Shown: positions 1 through 8,641, counted from the stretch's first letter. The stretch: DNA of 64,000 bases from Saccharopolyspora_D taberi (GCF_039534165.1 NZ_BAAAUX010000011.1:372001-436000); one strand, 5' to 3'. The notes: generated by a model from the letters alone, not told the origin. A program made the numbers and translations.

Positions 1-1
1 C

Positions 2-502
2 CGGCCGGTGGGCGGCTGGCTGGCCGACCGCTGGGGCGGCGCCCGCATCACCTTCTGGAACTTCATCCTGATGGCCCTGGGCACGGCAGGACTGCTGGTC
101 GCCTCCAGCCTGAAGTCCCTGCCCATGTTCGTGGCGGTCTTCACCGTGCTGTTCGTGCTGACCGGGATCGGCAACGGCTCGGTGTACAAGATGATCCCCG
201 CGATCTACGCCAGGAAAGCCGAGTCCACTGCATCGGAGCAGGCGTCCGTGGTCTCCCGCAGGCTCTCCGGCGCGCTCATCGGCATCGCGGGAGCGGTCGG
301 CGCTCTTGGCGGCGTCGGGGTGAATCTGGCGTTCCGAGCCTCCTACAACGGCCCCGCGCACAGCGGCGACTCGGCCTTCATCGTCTTCCTCGCGTACTAC
401 GCGCTGTGCGTGGCGGTGACCTGGACTGTCTACCTCCGACGCGAACGCACTGCTGCGCAAATGCCCGAGGTCGCAGTACTTGAACGGTCTCGGGCAGCTT
501 AG
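2..502 (+). CDS. narK: NarK-type nitrate/nitrite MFS transporter (3' part)
   Basis: The gene enters from the left edge and only its last ~166 residues are visible. The frame is open to base 2, so the true start lies outside. The segment has three or four membrane spans, the GGWLADRWGG loop motif of major facilitator proteins, and the family-typical motifs GNGSVYKMIPAIY and ALIGIAGAVGALGG, both characteristic of NarK/NasA nitrate/nitrite antiporters. The protein would import nitrate or export nitrite at the cytoplasmic membrane. The short charged C-terminal tail ends in ERSRAA. No nitrate reductase gene is visible here, so any partner must lie to the left. Confidence 0.85.
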   Translation, partial: RPVGGWLADRWGGARITFWNFILMALGTAGLLVASSLKSLPMFVAVFTVLFVLTGIGNGSVYKMIPAIYARKAESTASEQASVVSRRLSGALIGIAGAVGALGGVGVNLAFRASYNGPAHSGDSAFIVFLAYYALCVAVTWTVYLRRERTAAQMPEVAVLERSRAA

Positions 503-537
503 TTCGAAATCGGCACCGGCGATCATTCGAAATGTTC

Positions 538-570
538 GCACAATCGTCCCGCAAGATCGTGCGATTGTGC
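538..570. promoter_or_regulatory. Perfect 9-bp inverted repeat (terminator or operator)
   Basis: GCACAATCG at 538-546 is mirrored by CGATTGTGC at 562-570 with a 15-base spacer. It lies 36 bases after the transporter stop and about 150 bases before the next gene. It could be the transporter's terminator or an operator for the downstream thiamine-diphosphate enzyme. No T-run follows. The rest of 503-717 shows nothing else clear. Confidence 0.45.
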
Positions 571-717
571 CTACAGATCGTCGGTGCCACGCCGTTCACG
601 ATGTCGAAGCCCTTGCGCAGCATCCGCAAAGCGACCTCCGGTAACACCACCTACGTTACGCGGACCGGACTCCTGGGTAAGAACCAGGAAGACCCCGAGA
701 CGAGGAGGTGTGTGATC

Positions 718-2514
718 GTGGCGGAACTAGTCGCGGACTTCGTGTTGCGGCGGCTGCGGGAATGGGGTGTCGGACACGTCTTCTCCTACGCCGGTGACGG
801 GATCAACGAGTTGCTGGCGGCGTGGGACCGCGCCGGGGACCGCCCGCGCTTCGTGCAGTCGCGGCACGAGGAGCTGGCCGCGTTCGAGGCGGTCGGGTAC
901 GCGAAGTTCTCCGGCCGGGTCGGCGTCTGCGCCGCGACTTCCGGGCCGGGGGCGGTGCACCTGCTCAACGGCCTCTACGACGCCAAGCTCGACGGCGTGC
1001 CGGTGGTCGCGCTGATCGGCCAGACCGCCCGCACCGCGCTGGGCGGCGCCTACCAGCAGGAGATCGACCTGATGTCGCTGTACAAGGACGTCGCCTCCGA
1101 ATACCTGGAGATGGTGACCGTTCCCGAGCAGCTGCCGAACGTGCTGGACCGGGCGATGCGCACCGCGCAGGCCCGGCAGACCGTCACCGCGGTCATCATC
1201 CCCGGCGACGTGCAGGCGCTGGAGTACACGCCGCCCCAGCACGCGTTCAAGATGGTCCCCTCCAGCATGGGGATCTCCGAATCGTCCGTCGTGCCGGACG
1301 AGACCTCGCTGCGCGCCGCGGCCGAGGTGCTCAACGCGGGCAAGCGCGTCGCGATCATGATCGGGCAGGGCGCGCGGGACGCGGCAGGCGAAGTGCTCGA
1401 GGTCGCCGACCGGCTCGGCGCCGGAGTCGCGAAGGCGTTGCTGGGCAAGGACGTCCTGCCCGACGACCTGCCGCACGTGACCGGTGCGGCGGGCCTGCTG
1501 GGGACGAAGCCGTCGTACCAGCTCATGCGCGACTGCGACACGCTGCTGATGGTGGGTTCGAGCTTCCCGTACAGCCAGTTCCTGCCGGAGTACGGGCAGG
1601 CCCGCGGGGTGCAGATCGACATCGACCCGAACCGCATCGGCATGCGCTACCCGTTCGAGGTCAACCTCCTCGGCGACGCCCGGCGGACGCTGCGGGGCCT
1701 GCTGCCGCTGCTCAACCACCAGGAGGACCGCTCCTGGCGGGAGACGATCGAGCAGAACGTGCGCGACTGGTGGGAAGTCATGGATCGCCGTGCGCACGTC
1801 GACGCCGATCCGGTCAACCCCGAGCGGGTCTTCCACGAGCTGTCCCCGCAGCTGCCCGGAAACGCTGTTATCACCTCGGATTCGGGCTCGGCGGCCAACT
1901 GGTACGCCCGGCACCTCAGGATCCGCGGCGACATGCGAGCGTCGCTGTCCGGGACGCTGGCCACCATGGGGCCGGGCGTGCCGTACGCGACCGGTGCGAA
2001 GTTCGCCCACCCGGAACGGCCGGTGATCGCGCTGGTCGGTGACGGCGCGATGCAGATGAACGGGCTCAACGAGCTGATCACGATCGCGCACTACTGGCGG
2101 GAGTGGACGGACCCGCGGCTGGTCGTCGCGGTGCTCAACAACCAGGACCTCAACCAGGTCACCTGGGAGCTGCGCGCGATGGGCGGCGCGCCGCAGTTCA
2201 CCCCGTCCCAGCGCATCCCCGACATCGGCTACGCGGCCGTCGCCGAGGAGTTCGGCCTGCGCGGCAGCAGGATCGACGACCCCGGGCAGGTCGCCGACGC
2301 CTGGCGGCGGGCGCTGGCGGCGGACCGCCCCTGCGTCCTGGAGTTCGTCACGGACCCCGCCGTGCCGCCGATCCCGCCGCGGGCCGACCTCGACCAGCTG
2401 GAGAAGGTCACCACTTCGCTGCTCAAGGGCGATCCCGAGGCGTGGTCAGTCGTGCGGGAAGGGGTGAAGGCCAAGGCGCAGGAATTCCTGCCCGGCAAGC
2501 GGGATCGCGACTAG
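718..2514 (+). CDS. Thiamine diphosphate-dependent enzyme (pyruvate oxidase/dehydrogenase-like)
   Basis: A protein of 598 residues with the three-domain fold of the acetolactate synthase/pyruvate oxidase superfamily. The N-terminal Pyr domain carries the cofactor-activating Glu in SRHEELAAFEA (~residue 51). A central FAD/nucleotide-fold domain follows. The C-terminal PP domain has the ThDP/Mg motif GDGAMQMN (~residue 441) with the matching NN in VLNNQDLNQ about 30 residues later. It most resembles actinobacterial PoxB-like pyruvate dehydrogenase (quinone) proteins, which decarboxylate 2-oxo acids. The substrate is not settled by sequence. GTG 718 was chosen because AGGAGG at 703-708 sits 9 bases upstream; GTG 712 is too close. 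It ends in a stop that overlaps the stop of the convergent small gene. Confidence 0.85.
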   Translation: MAELVADFVLRRLREWGVGHVFSYAGDGINELLAAWDRAGDRPRFVQSRHEELAAFEAVGYAKFSGRVGVCAATSGPGAVHLLNGLYDAKLDGVPVVALIGQTARTALGGAYQQEIDLMSLYKDVASEYLEMVTVPEQLPNVLDRAMRTAQARQTVTAVIIPGDVQALEYTPPQHAFKMVPSSMGISESSVVPDETSLRAAAEVLNAGKRVAIMIGQGARDAAGEVLEVADRLGAGVAKALLGKDVLPDDLPHVTGAAGLLGTKPSYQLMRDCDTLLMVGSSFPYSQFLPEYGQARGVQIDIDPNRIGMRYPFEVNLLGDARRTLRGLLPLLNHQEDRSWRETIEQNVRDWWEVMDRRAHVDADPVNPERVFHELSPQLPGNAVITSDSGSAANWYARHLRIRGDMRASLSGTLATMGPGVPYATGAKFAHPERPVIALVGDGAMQMNGLNELITIAHYWREWTDPRLVVAVLNNQDLNQVTWELRAMGGAPQFTPSQRIPDIGYAAVAEEFGLRGSRIDDPGQVADAWRRALAADRPCVLEFVTDPAVPPIPPRADLDQLEKVTTSLLKGDPEAWSVVREGVKAKAQEFLPGKRDRD

Positions 2515-2699
2515 CGCTGCTCGTCCGCCCGTTCCGGGCGCTCCGCTTGGCTCTCGGCCCGAGGATCGTCGTCAGCAGGCGGCTCGGCGTCGAGAGCCTC
2601 CTCCGCCCGCGTGGGATGCTTGCCGCGCAGACGTCCTTCCTGTTCCTTCTCCAGCACGTCGTCCTTCATCGGGCTGTGCTTGTCGCTGCCTCGCTCCAT
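2511..2699 (-). CDS. Small conserved hydrophilic protein (MERGSDKHS family)
   Basis: A 62-residue, highly charged protein beginning MERGSDKHSPMKDD and containing GKHPTRAEEALDAEPP. This opening and the HPTRAEE core match a small uncharacterised protein found widely in actinobacteria. The function is unknown; it has no membrane segment or cysteines and looks intrinsically disordered. An AGGAGGT ribosome binding site stands just upstream of the ATG, which supports translation. It converges with the thiamine-diphosphate enzyme and the two stops share the tetranucleotide CTAG. Confidence 0.8.
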   Translation of the reverse strand: MERGSDKHSPMKDDVLEKEQEGRLRGKHPTRAEEALDAEPPADDDPRAESQAERPERADEQR

Positions 2700-2799
2700 G
2701 GTTCGACCTCCTGATCCGGGTTCCGCTTCGGGGTTTTCCGTTGGGCCCGCTGGTCAAACCCCGGCCGCACGTGGCGCTGCGGGATGTCAGCCTGACGGC

Positions 2800-3018
2800 A
2801 TGGTCCGCTTCGGACGCACGATGATGACCGAGCAGTCAGGCCCCGGGGACCTGGTGTCCCACTCCGGGGCGGCCGAGCGCGCGGGCTTCGACTTCGAAGT
2901 GATCAGCGACCACTACTTCCCTTGGCTGGAAGAGCAGGGGCACGCGCCTTACGCGTGGAGCGTGCTCGGGGCGATGACGCAGGCGACCGAACGCGTCGAG
3001 CTCATGACCTACGTGACC
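2800..3018 (+). pseudogene. 5' remnant of an F420-dependent luciferase-like oxidoreductase
   Basis: From ATG 2800 about 73 codons read like the N-terminus of F420-dependent LLM-class oxidoreductases: MVRFGRTMMTEQSGPGDLV, then AGFDFEVISDHYFPWLEEQG and HAPYAWSVLGAM, ending at VELMTYVT. After base 3018 all similarity stops in every frame. The expected ~240 further residues are missing, so the gene is truncated. The 220 bases up to the next gene contain no recognisable coding sequence. Base composition stays GC-rich, so the loss was probably a deletion and not an insertion. Confidence 0.65.
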
Positions 3019-3240
3019 GCACGTTCGGCGACCTTCATCCCGATCTCGCTGCGCCCGCCGAGGACGAGCAGCGAACCTCCGTCCGGCTCGGCAGCGTTGT
3101 GCCCGAGTTCGCTGTGCTGGGTCATGGTCCGGACGCTACGGACGGGTGCGCGGCCGGAGCATCGGTCGGCCGACCATCGTCGGTCGCCGAAAGTCCGGTC
3201 ACCTCCAGACCAAAGGTGTAGCCGCCGGCCCGCTGACCGG

Positions 3241-4722
3241 TCAGGCGTAGCTGTAGTCGTCGACCGGGAACGACGCGGCCTCGCGGAACGCGTTGACCGT
3301 GGAGGACGGGCGGAGCAGGGTCGCCTCGCCGTGCGGGTTGAAGTAGTAGCTGTTCGCGGTGGCGCACCGGCCGAGCGCGAAGATCGAGTCGCCGATCCGG
3401 TCGGTCATCCGGTCCAGGAAAGCTTCGTTGGCCCGCGAGGTGACCTCGAAGACCGTCGCCCCGCGCCGCCGCATCGCGGTGAACAGCCGGTCGATGTGGC
3501 GCATCTGCGATTCGATGGTCGTGAAGTAGGACAGCCCGGAGTAGGAGTAGGGGCTGTTCAGCGAGATCAGGTTGGGGAACCCGGGAATCGCGACGCCTTC
3601 GTAAGCCTGGAAGCGGTTTTCCCGCCACCACGCGCCGAGGTCGCGCCCGTTGCGCCCGGTGATGCCGATCGCCGGGAAGTTGGTCTCCCACAGGTCGAAC
3701 CCGGTGGCCAGCAGCAGGACGTCGATCTCGCGCCGGTTCCCGTCGGCGGTGACGATGCCGGACTCGTCGACGCGTCGGATGGCCGAGGTCTCCAGGTGCA
3801 CGTGGTCCTTGCCGAAGGCGCGGTAGTAGTCGTTGGAGAACGTGGGCCGCTTGCAGCCGAACGTGTACCGCGGCAGGAGTTTCCGGCGCAGCTCGGGGTC
3901 GCGCACCTGGCGGCGCAGGTGGGCCCGGCACCACTGCTCGGCGAGCTTGTTGGCCAGCGGTGCCTGCCGGTAGTGCAGCACGCCGGAGACCATCATCAGT
4001 TCCAGCACCGCGGTTCCGGCCAGCCGAGCGATCCGCTGGGTCAGCGGTAACGCGGCGAACAACCGCTGGAGGGCCTTCGGCACCCGGAAGTCGAGCTTGG
4101 GGCTGACCCAGATCGGCGTGCGCTGGTAGACGGTCAGCTCGGCGGCGGCCTTGGCGACCTCGGGGATCAGCTGGACGGCGGTCGCGCCGGTGCCGATCAC
4201 CGCCACGCGCTTGCCCGTGAGATCGCAGTCGTCGTCCCAGTCGGTGGTGTGGACGACCGCGCCCGCGAAGGTGTCGACGCCCTCGATGTCGGGTTTTCTG
4301 GGCTGCGAAAGGAATCCGGTGGCGGTGAGCAGGTACTTCGCGGTCACCGGGGCGCTGTCGCGCAGCGACACCGTCCAGTGCGCGTGCTCGGCGTCCCACT
4401 CCGCACCGGTCACCACAGCCCCGAAGCGCATGAAGCGGCGCAGGTCGTACTTGTCCGCGACGTGCGCGGCGTAGCGCTTGAGCTCCTCGCCCGGGGCGAA
4501 CAGCCGCGACCAGTGCGGGTTGGGTTCGAAGGAGTAGGAGTACGTGGCCGACGGGATGTCCACGGCCAGCCCCGGGTAGCGGTTGACGTGCCAGGTGCCG
4601 CCGACGTCGGACTCGCGGTCGAGAATGAGCAGGTTGTCGTAGCCGAGCCGGTTGAGCTGGATCGCGGCGCCCATCCCGCCGAACCCCGCGCCCACGATGA
4701 CGGCCTCGTACTGCGTGTTCAT
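3241..4722 (-). CDS. Flavin-containing (Baeyer-Villiger type) monooxygenase
   Basis: A 493-residue flavoprotein with an N-terminal FAD site GAGFGG (residues 11-16), the DRESDVGGTWHVNRYPG stretch typical of the family, a BVMO-like fingerprint FAGAVVHTTDW (152-162) and a second nucleotide site around VIGTGAT (~175-181) for NADPH. It should insert oxygen into a ketone or oxidise a heteroatom using NADPH and O2; the substrate is unknown. It is second in a two-gene minus-strand operon, 22 bases behind the patatin gene. The pairing with a lipid hydrolase suggests a lipophilic substrate (inference). Confidence 0.88.
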   Translation of the reverse strand: MNTQYEAVIVGAGFGGMGAAIQLNRLGYDNLLILDRESDVGGTWHVNRYPGLAVDIPSATYSYSFEPNPHWSRLFAPGEELKRYAAHVADKYDLRRFMRFGAVVTGAEWDAEHAHWTVSLRDSAPVTAKYLLTATGFLSQPRKPDIEGVDTFAGAVVHTTDWDDDCDLTGKRVAVIGTGATAVQLIPEVAKAAAELTVYQRTPIWVSPKLDFRVPKALQRLFAALPLTQRIARLAGTAVLELMMVSGVLHYRQAPLANKLAEQWCRAHLRRQVRDPELRRKLLPRYTFGCKRPTFSNDYYRAFGKDHVHLETSAIRRVDESGIVTADGNRREIDVLLLATGFDLWETNFPAIGITGRNGRDLGAWWRENRFQAYEGVAIPGFPNLISLNSPYSYSGLSYFTTIESQMRHIDRLFTAMRRRGATVFEVTSRANEAFLDRMTDRIGDSIFALGRCATANSYYFNPHGEATLLRPSSTVNAFREAASFPVDDYSYA

Positions 4723-4744
4723 GCCGGTACCTCCGGGTTCGCGT

Positions 4745-5689
4745 TCATGCCGTTGTCCCGTCCCGCTCGAAAGCCCGAGCGACCCGCCGGGGAGCCGTCT
4801 CCCGCGCGACGGCCAGCACCCGCTCGCGGTGCCTGGGGTCCATGAAGTTCGCGCCCATCGCGGCCAGGTCCTCGGCGCCCGGCTCGATCCGGACCACGCG
4901 GACGCCCACCGCCCGCAGCCTGCGGACCTCGCCGTCGACCCGGCGGGTCATCGCGGTCCGCAGCAGCCGCTCCAGACGGGTCGCGCCGCGCGCGGGAGCG
5001 CCGCCCTCGCTGCTCATCGGGGCGATCACGACGACCTCCGCCACGTCGTGGCCCAGCACCAGGTCGGCCGAGGTGGGCGAGACCACGCCGCCGTCGAGGT
5101 AGCGCGTCCCGCCGATCTCCACCGGGGGAAACCAGCCAGGGATCGCCCAGGACGCCGCGAGGGCGTCGCCGAGCCGCGCGCTCGGAGCCCCCGGTGCGCC
5201 GAAGGCGACGCGCCGCCCGCGCGGGTCGGTGGCCATCAGCCAGGTCGCGGGATGGCGCACCCATCCCTCCCTGGACGCAAGCGAGTCACCGAGCCTGCGC
5301 AGCCAGGTCGCGTCCCCGCGTCCTCGTGGCAGCGCCCCGGCCAGCCCGGCGAGCAGATCGACCTCGCCCCGCACGCCCGCGGCGACCAGCCCGGCCGCGG
5401 GCAGCCACGGGAACGGCACCGGCGGGCGCCTCCCCGGCACGTACCTCGCGTGCGCGGCGACGACCGGGTCGGCCTCCGCGCTCCTGGTGAGCGCGCCCAG
5501 GATCGCCGCGGGCCGGATCCCGGCGCCCAGCATGGCCACCGCCTCGGCGCCCGCCGAGGTCCCGATGAGGAGGTCGGCCGAGGCCGGGGCCCACTCCGCG
5601 GCCAGGGAGTCGAGGACCGCGGTGGTCCAGGCGAAACCCAGCGTGCCGCCGCAGCCGACCACCAGCGCGCGATCGGAACGAGTCGTCAT
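4745..5689 (-). CDS. Patatin-like phospholipase/acyl hydrolase
   Basis: A 314-residue protein of the patatin family. It has the glycine-rich oxyanion loop GCGGTLG (12-18), the nucleophile elbow GTSAG with Ser45, and the catalytic Asp in DGG (~199). There is no signal peptide, so it is probably cytoplasmic and should hydrolyse acyl esters of lipids. It is first in an operon with the flavin monooxygenase. It faces a TetR regulator across a 48-base gap, the usual arrangement for local repression. Confidence 0.85.
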   Translation of the reverse strand: MTTRSDRALVVGCGGTLGFAWTTAVLDSLAAEWAPASADLLIGTSAGAEAVAMLGAGIRPAAILGALTRSAEADPVVAAHARYVPGRRPPVPFPWLPAAGLVAAGVRGEVDLLAGLAGALPRGRGDATWLRRLGDSLASREGWVRHPATWLMATDPRGRRVAFGAPGAPSARLGDALAASWAIPGWFPPVEIGGTRYLDGGVVSPTSADLVLGHDVAEVVVIAPMSSEGGAPARGATRLERLLRTAMTRRVDGEVRRLRAVGVRVVRIEPGAEDLAAMGANFMDPRHRERVLAVARETAPRRVARAFERDGTTA

Positions 5690-5737
5690 TTTCGGAACGA
5701 TATGTCAGTCCGAGTGGTGGGACAATACGATGAGCAC

Positions 5738-6373
5738 ATGACGACGGATTCGCTTCCGGCCAGCAGAGCCGAACGCAGGAAGCAGGAGCTGCGGCGGGAG
5801 ATCATCGAAACCGCGTTCGACTGCTTCGCCGAGCGCGGTTACCACGCCACCGCGATCGCCGACATCGCCGCCCGGCTCGGCATCGGCCACGGCACCTTCT
5901 ACCGGTACTTCCAGAACAAGCGCGACATCGTCGACCACGTGATCACCGACCTGATCGAACGGGTCGTGGCGTCGCTGGCCGCGGAGAACGCGCCGGAGGC
6001 GGTCAGCAGCCTGGCGGAGTACCGCGCGCAGGCCGAGCGGATCGGCGACGCGCTGGGGCGGATCTTCGGCAGCGACCCGCGGATCGCGCGGTTCCTGCTG
6101 CTCGAAGCGGCCGGGATCGACGCCGAGATGCGCGAGCGCGTGCTGGAGTTCCAGAGCACCGCCGCGCAGCTCACCGCCGGCTACCTGCACCACGGGGTCC
6201 AGGTCGGCTACCTGCATTCCGACCTGGACGTCGACGCCACCGCGCGCGCGATCAACGGGATGATCATCGCGGCGGTGCTGGCCGCGCTGTGCGACCCGGT
6301 GCCCACCAGCCAGGAGCGCATGAGCGCGGCCATCCGCAGGCTGATGTACGACGGGATCGCCCCGCGCGCGTAG
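5738..6373 (+). CDS. TetR-family transcriptional regulator
   Basis: A 211-residue regulator with an N-terminal helix-turn-helix (AIADIAARLGIGHGTFYRYFQNKRDI, about residues 38-63) and a helical ligand-binding C-terminal domain. It is divergent from the patatin/monooxygenase pair and probably controls it. ATG 5738 is used; an in-frame ATG at 5702 would add 12 residues. Neither has a convincing ribosome binding site, so a leaderless transcript is possible. The 48-base gap includes TCGGA-N12-TCCGA, a weak operator candidate. Confidence 0.88.
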   Translation: MTTDSLPASRAERRKQELRREIIETAFDCFAERGYHATAIADIAARLGIGHGTFYRYFQNKRDIVDHVITDLIERVVASLAAENAPEAVSSLAEYRAQAERIGDALGRIFGSDPRIARFLLLEAAGIDAEMRERVLEFQSTAAQLTAGYLHHGVQVGYLHSDLDVDATARAINGMIIAAVLAALCDPVPTSQERMSAAIRRLMYDGIAPRA

Positions 6374-6384
6374 CGGCTGTGCTG

Positions 6385-6438
6385 ATGATCCAACAAGGGC
6401 GGGTCATCCAGTAACGGCGGGTCATCCAATAAGGACAG
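6385..6438. repeat. Three imperfect 18-bp tandem repeats
   Basis: Units at 6385-6402, 6403-6420 and 6421-6438 share the core ATCCA-N-NAA-N-GG(C/A)NG. The second and third units match at 14 of 18 positions, the first and second at 13. They fill the gap between the TetR stop and the convergent eRF1-like gene. No start codon or hairpin is associated with them. Confidence 0.6.
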
Positions 6439-6447
6439 TGTGGCGCT

Positions 6448-7476
6448 TCATCGCACCGGGAAGCGGAGAATCGCCCCCGCACCGCCGGTCAGCCCGACAC
6501 CGGAGGGCACCAGCTCGACCGAGGCAGTGGTCTCGGCGCAGGACTTGAACAACGAAGCCTCGCGCTGCGCGGGCACGTTCTCCTCCAGCAGCAGGGTTTC
6601 CACCGCGCCCTGCTCCGCCGCCTTCACCACCGAGTCGCCGCCCTGGACCGCGCGGCCCTGCGCCTGCTCCGTCCGCATGCGATCGGCGTTGTATTCCTCC
6701 CTGCGCCTGTTCTCCTCGCCCGCGATCCGGATCAGCTCCTCGTCCAGAGCCTCGTCGGACGCGTTCGGCGCCAGGCCGCTCCGCTCCGTTTCGACCAGGC
6801 GGTCCGACAGGTCGGCCGGGAGCTCGTCGCGCAGCGCCGTCCGCGCCTGCACTCCACCGGCGAGGACCAGCACCCGCGGCTTGAACTCCGCGGCGACATC
6901 GGTCAGGTGCGCCACGACGTCCTTCGCGTTGCGCCGCAGCGTTTCATCGGCCCGGCGCTGGATCTGGTTGTGGGACAAGGCTCCGCCGCGCGGTTTGTGC
7001 ACGCCTTCGTGCCCACCGCCTTCCACGATCTCGGCGTCGGCCTCGCGCGGCGCGCGGGCTCCGACCACCACGTCCTGGAGCACCTGCGCGCCTTCCTGGT
7101 CCGCGATCACCACGAGTTCGGACACCGAGCGCGCCGCTTCCCGCACGTAGGCACCGAGTTCCGGGAGCTCGCCCCAGAAAACCTGGTCCCCGTCCCCGGT
7201 CTCGACGTCCCAAGCCTCGTCGAGCAGCACGGAAGATCCGCCCGCGACCAGCACTCGACCGCGCGCGTACTCCTCCCCCGCGCGCTCGCCCACGCGCTTG
7301 TCCAGCGCGGCCAACGTCTCGTCGGTGGCGCCGACCTCCCGAAGCCGGTCGCTCAGCCCGCGCCAGCGCAGCTCGACCTGCTTGCCCGCGTCCTCGCCCG
7401 GCGTGCGGGCCTCCAGGTAGACGGTCGCGAACGGACCCTCGTGCTCGTACACGTGGCGCAGTTCCGCAAGTTCCAT
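6448..7476 (-). CDS. Bacterial eRF1/Vms1-like protein (Rv2629 type)
   Basis: A 342-residue protein of the bacterial archaeo-eukaryotic release factor-like group that includes mycobacterial Rv2629. It opens with an N-terminal domain (EGPFATVYLEARTP near residue 14), continues with a central eRF1 domain 2-like region containing ADETLRRNAKDVVAHLTD, and ends in an L7Ae-like domain (VETLLLEENV, ~residue 296). Such proteins are thought to act on stalled or hibernating ribosomes; Rv2629 is dormancy-induced. AAGGAGG lies ~8 bases before the ATG. No neighbour suggests an operon. Confidence 0.7.
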   Translation of the reverse strand: MELAELRHVYEHEGPFATVYLEARTPGEDAGKQVELRWRGLSDRLREVGATDETLAALDKRVGERAGEEYARGRVLVAGGSSVLLDEAWDVETGDGDQVFWGELPELGAYVREAARSVSELVVIADQEGAQVLQDVVVGARAPREADAEIVEGGGHEGVHKPRGGALSHNQIQRRADETLRRNAKDVVAHLTDVAAEFKPRVLVLAGGVQARTALRDELPADLSDRLVETERSGLAPNASDEALDEELIRIAGEENRRREEYNADRMRTEQAQGRAVQGGDSVVKAAEQGAVETLLLEENVPAQREASLFKSCAETTASVELVPSGVGLTGGAGAILRFPVR

Positions 7477-7632
7477 GGGGAACCTCCTTCCCGGCGTCGC
7501 TCGATGGCTACCCCTGGCTCGAACGCCTCAAACGGAGCAGTCGCGCATCACGCCGACCAACGCCGACCTCCGATCGGCGTGCACCTCGCCCGATGCGAAA
7601 AGGGCGAACCTGCCTACGGTGCGGCTGTACCG

Positions 7633-8553
7633 TCAGCTTCCGCGGCCTGCCCACAAATGCTCCTGCGCCCAGACTTCGAAGCTGGTCAGCGAAATCCCGA
7701 GGGCCCTCGCGAACTCCGGTCGCCCGGGCTGACCGGCGACGTTCAGCCACTCGTGCCCGGCCCCCATCGGCGGCATCCCGGCGGCCAGTGCCTCCGCCTC
7801 GGTCATGTCCGGCGCGGGCAACTCCCTTCCCAGAGCGCGGGAGAGGACCTCGGCGATCTCGGCCATCGACAGGTAGTCGCTCGCCAGCTCCAGCTCGACC
7901 CTGTCGAACCGCTCCGGCTCAGCGACCGCCGCTGCGGCGGCGCGGCCGATGTCGTCCACCGCGACCAGGGACAGCCGGGTTTCTGGCTTGACAACGCTCA
8001 CCAGACCGCCCGAGATGCCGCGCGGGAACAGGAATGCCATGGACGGGAGGAAGTTCTCCATGAAAAAGCCCGGCTTGAGGATCGTCCAATGGGCGAAACC
8101 GGCCGCGCGGACCCGGTCCTGGATCGCGCTCTTGGCGTCCATGGCCGGTTCCATCGCAGCCCAGCGCCCCTCGGCCCAGCCGGGAGTTTCCGCGTGCTGA
8201 CCGGCACCGCTGACCGACGTGTGCACGAACTGCTGCACTCCCGCGGCCTTCGCGCCCGCGACGAGGTTGACGCCCTGGGCCACCTCCCCGTCGAAGTCGA
8301 AGCCGTCAGCGGTAATGCCGGGCATCTGCACGGAGAAGACGGCGCGGGCGCCCTCGGCGGCCCGGATCACGGAATCGCGGTCGTGGAGATCGCCGGTGAC
8401 CAGTTCGACGCCAAGCGCCTTGGCCCGCTCGGTGGACGGGTCGCGTACCAGGGCGCGGACGGGAACGCCCGCCGCGCGGAGGGCGCGGACGGTGGCGCCG
8501 CCCTGCCTGCCGGTCGCACCGGTGACCAGGACGGGCGCGGATTCTGCGGACAT
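7633..8553 (-). CDS. NmrA-family NAD(P)-binding oxidoreductase/sensor
   Basis: A 306-residue Rossmann protein with VLVTGATGRQGG at the N-terminus and an NmrA-like core (ALVRDPSTERAKALG, LVTGDLHD, WTILKPGFFMENFLP). The family includes NAD(P)H-dependent quinone reductases of the QorB type and redox-sensing NmrA proteins; it lacks the usual YxxxK pair. ATG 8553 follows a GAGGAG ribosome binding site. The gene faces a TetR regulator across 88 bases holding two matching operators, so it is almost certainly that regulator's target. Confidence 0.85.
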   Translation of the reverse strand: MSAESAPVLVTGATGRQGGATVRALRAAGVPVRALVRDPSTERAKALGVELVTGDLHDRDSVIRAAEGARAVFSVQMPGITADGFDFDGEVAQGVNLVAGAKAAGVQQFVHTSVSGAGQHAETPGWAEGRWAAMEPAMDAKSAIQDRVRAAGFAHWTILKPGFFMENFLPSMAFLFPRGISGGLVSVVKPETRLSLVAVDDIGRAAAAAVAEPERFDRVELELASDYLSMAEIAEVLSRALGRELPAPDMTEAEALAAGMPPMGAGHEWLNVAGQPGRPEFARALGISLTSFEVWAQEHLWAGRGS

Positions 8554-8572
8554 CGTGCTCCTCAGGCGCAAT

Positions 8573-8593
8573 AAACGGCGGGGCCCGCCGTTT
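8573..8593. promoter_or_regulatory. TetR operator 1 (21-bp perfect palindrome)
   Basis: AAACGGCGGG, a central G, then CCCGCCGTTT form an uninterrupted palindrome just upstream of the NmrA-type gene. It matches operator 2 in sequence and its centre lies 34 bases from that of operator 2. Confidence 0.8.
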
Positions 8594-8606
8594 CTGTTCA
8601 AGTACG

Positions 8607-8627
8607 ATATGGCGGACCCCGCCATTT
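8607..8627. promoter_or_regulatory. TetR operator 2
   Basis: ATGGCGG-ACC-CCGCCAT forms the core (8609-8625). Read on the minus strand, the 21-mer agrees with operator 1 at about 17 positions. It ends 14 bases before the TetR start codon, where binding would block the regulator's own expression. Confidence 0.75.
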
Positions 8628-8641
8628 AGCAAGGAGGCGCC

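Noticed and set aside
727..2091. Long antisense frame opposite the thiamine-diphosphate enzyme
   Set aside because: It mirrors the codon bias of the real gene, is rich in Arg, His and Val, and has no start signal or family.
5697..5737. TCGGA-N12-TCCGA as a firm operator of the patatin/TetR pair
   Set aside because: Five-base arms with a 12-base spacer are too weak to separate from chance in GC-rich DNA. Mentioned only as a possibility.
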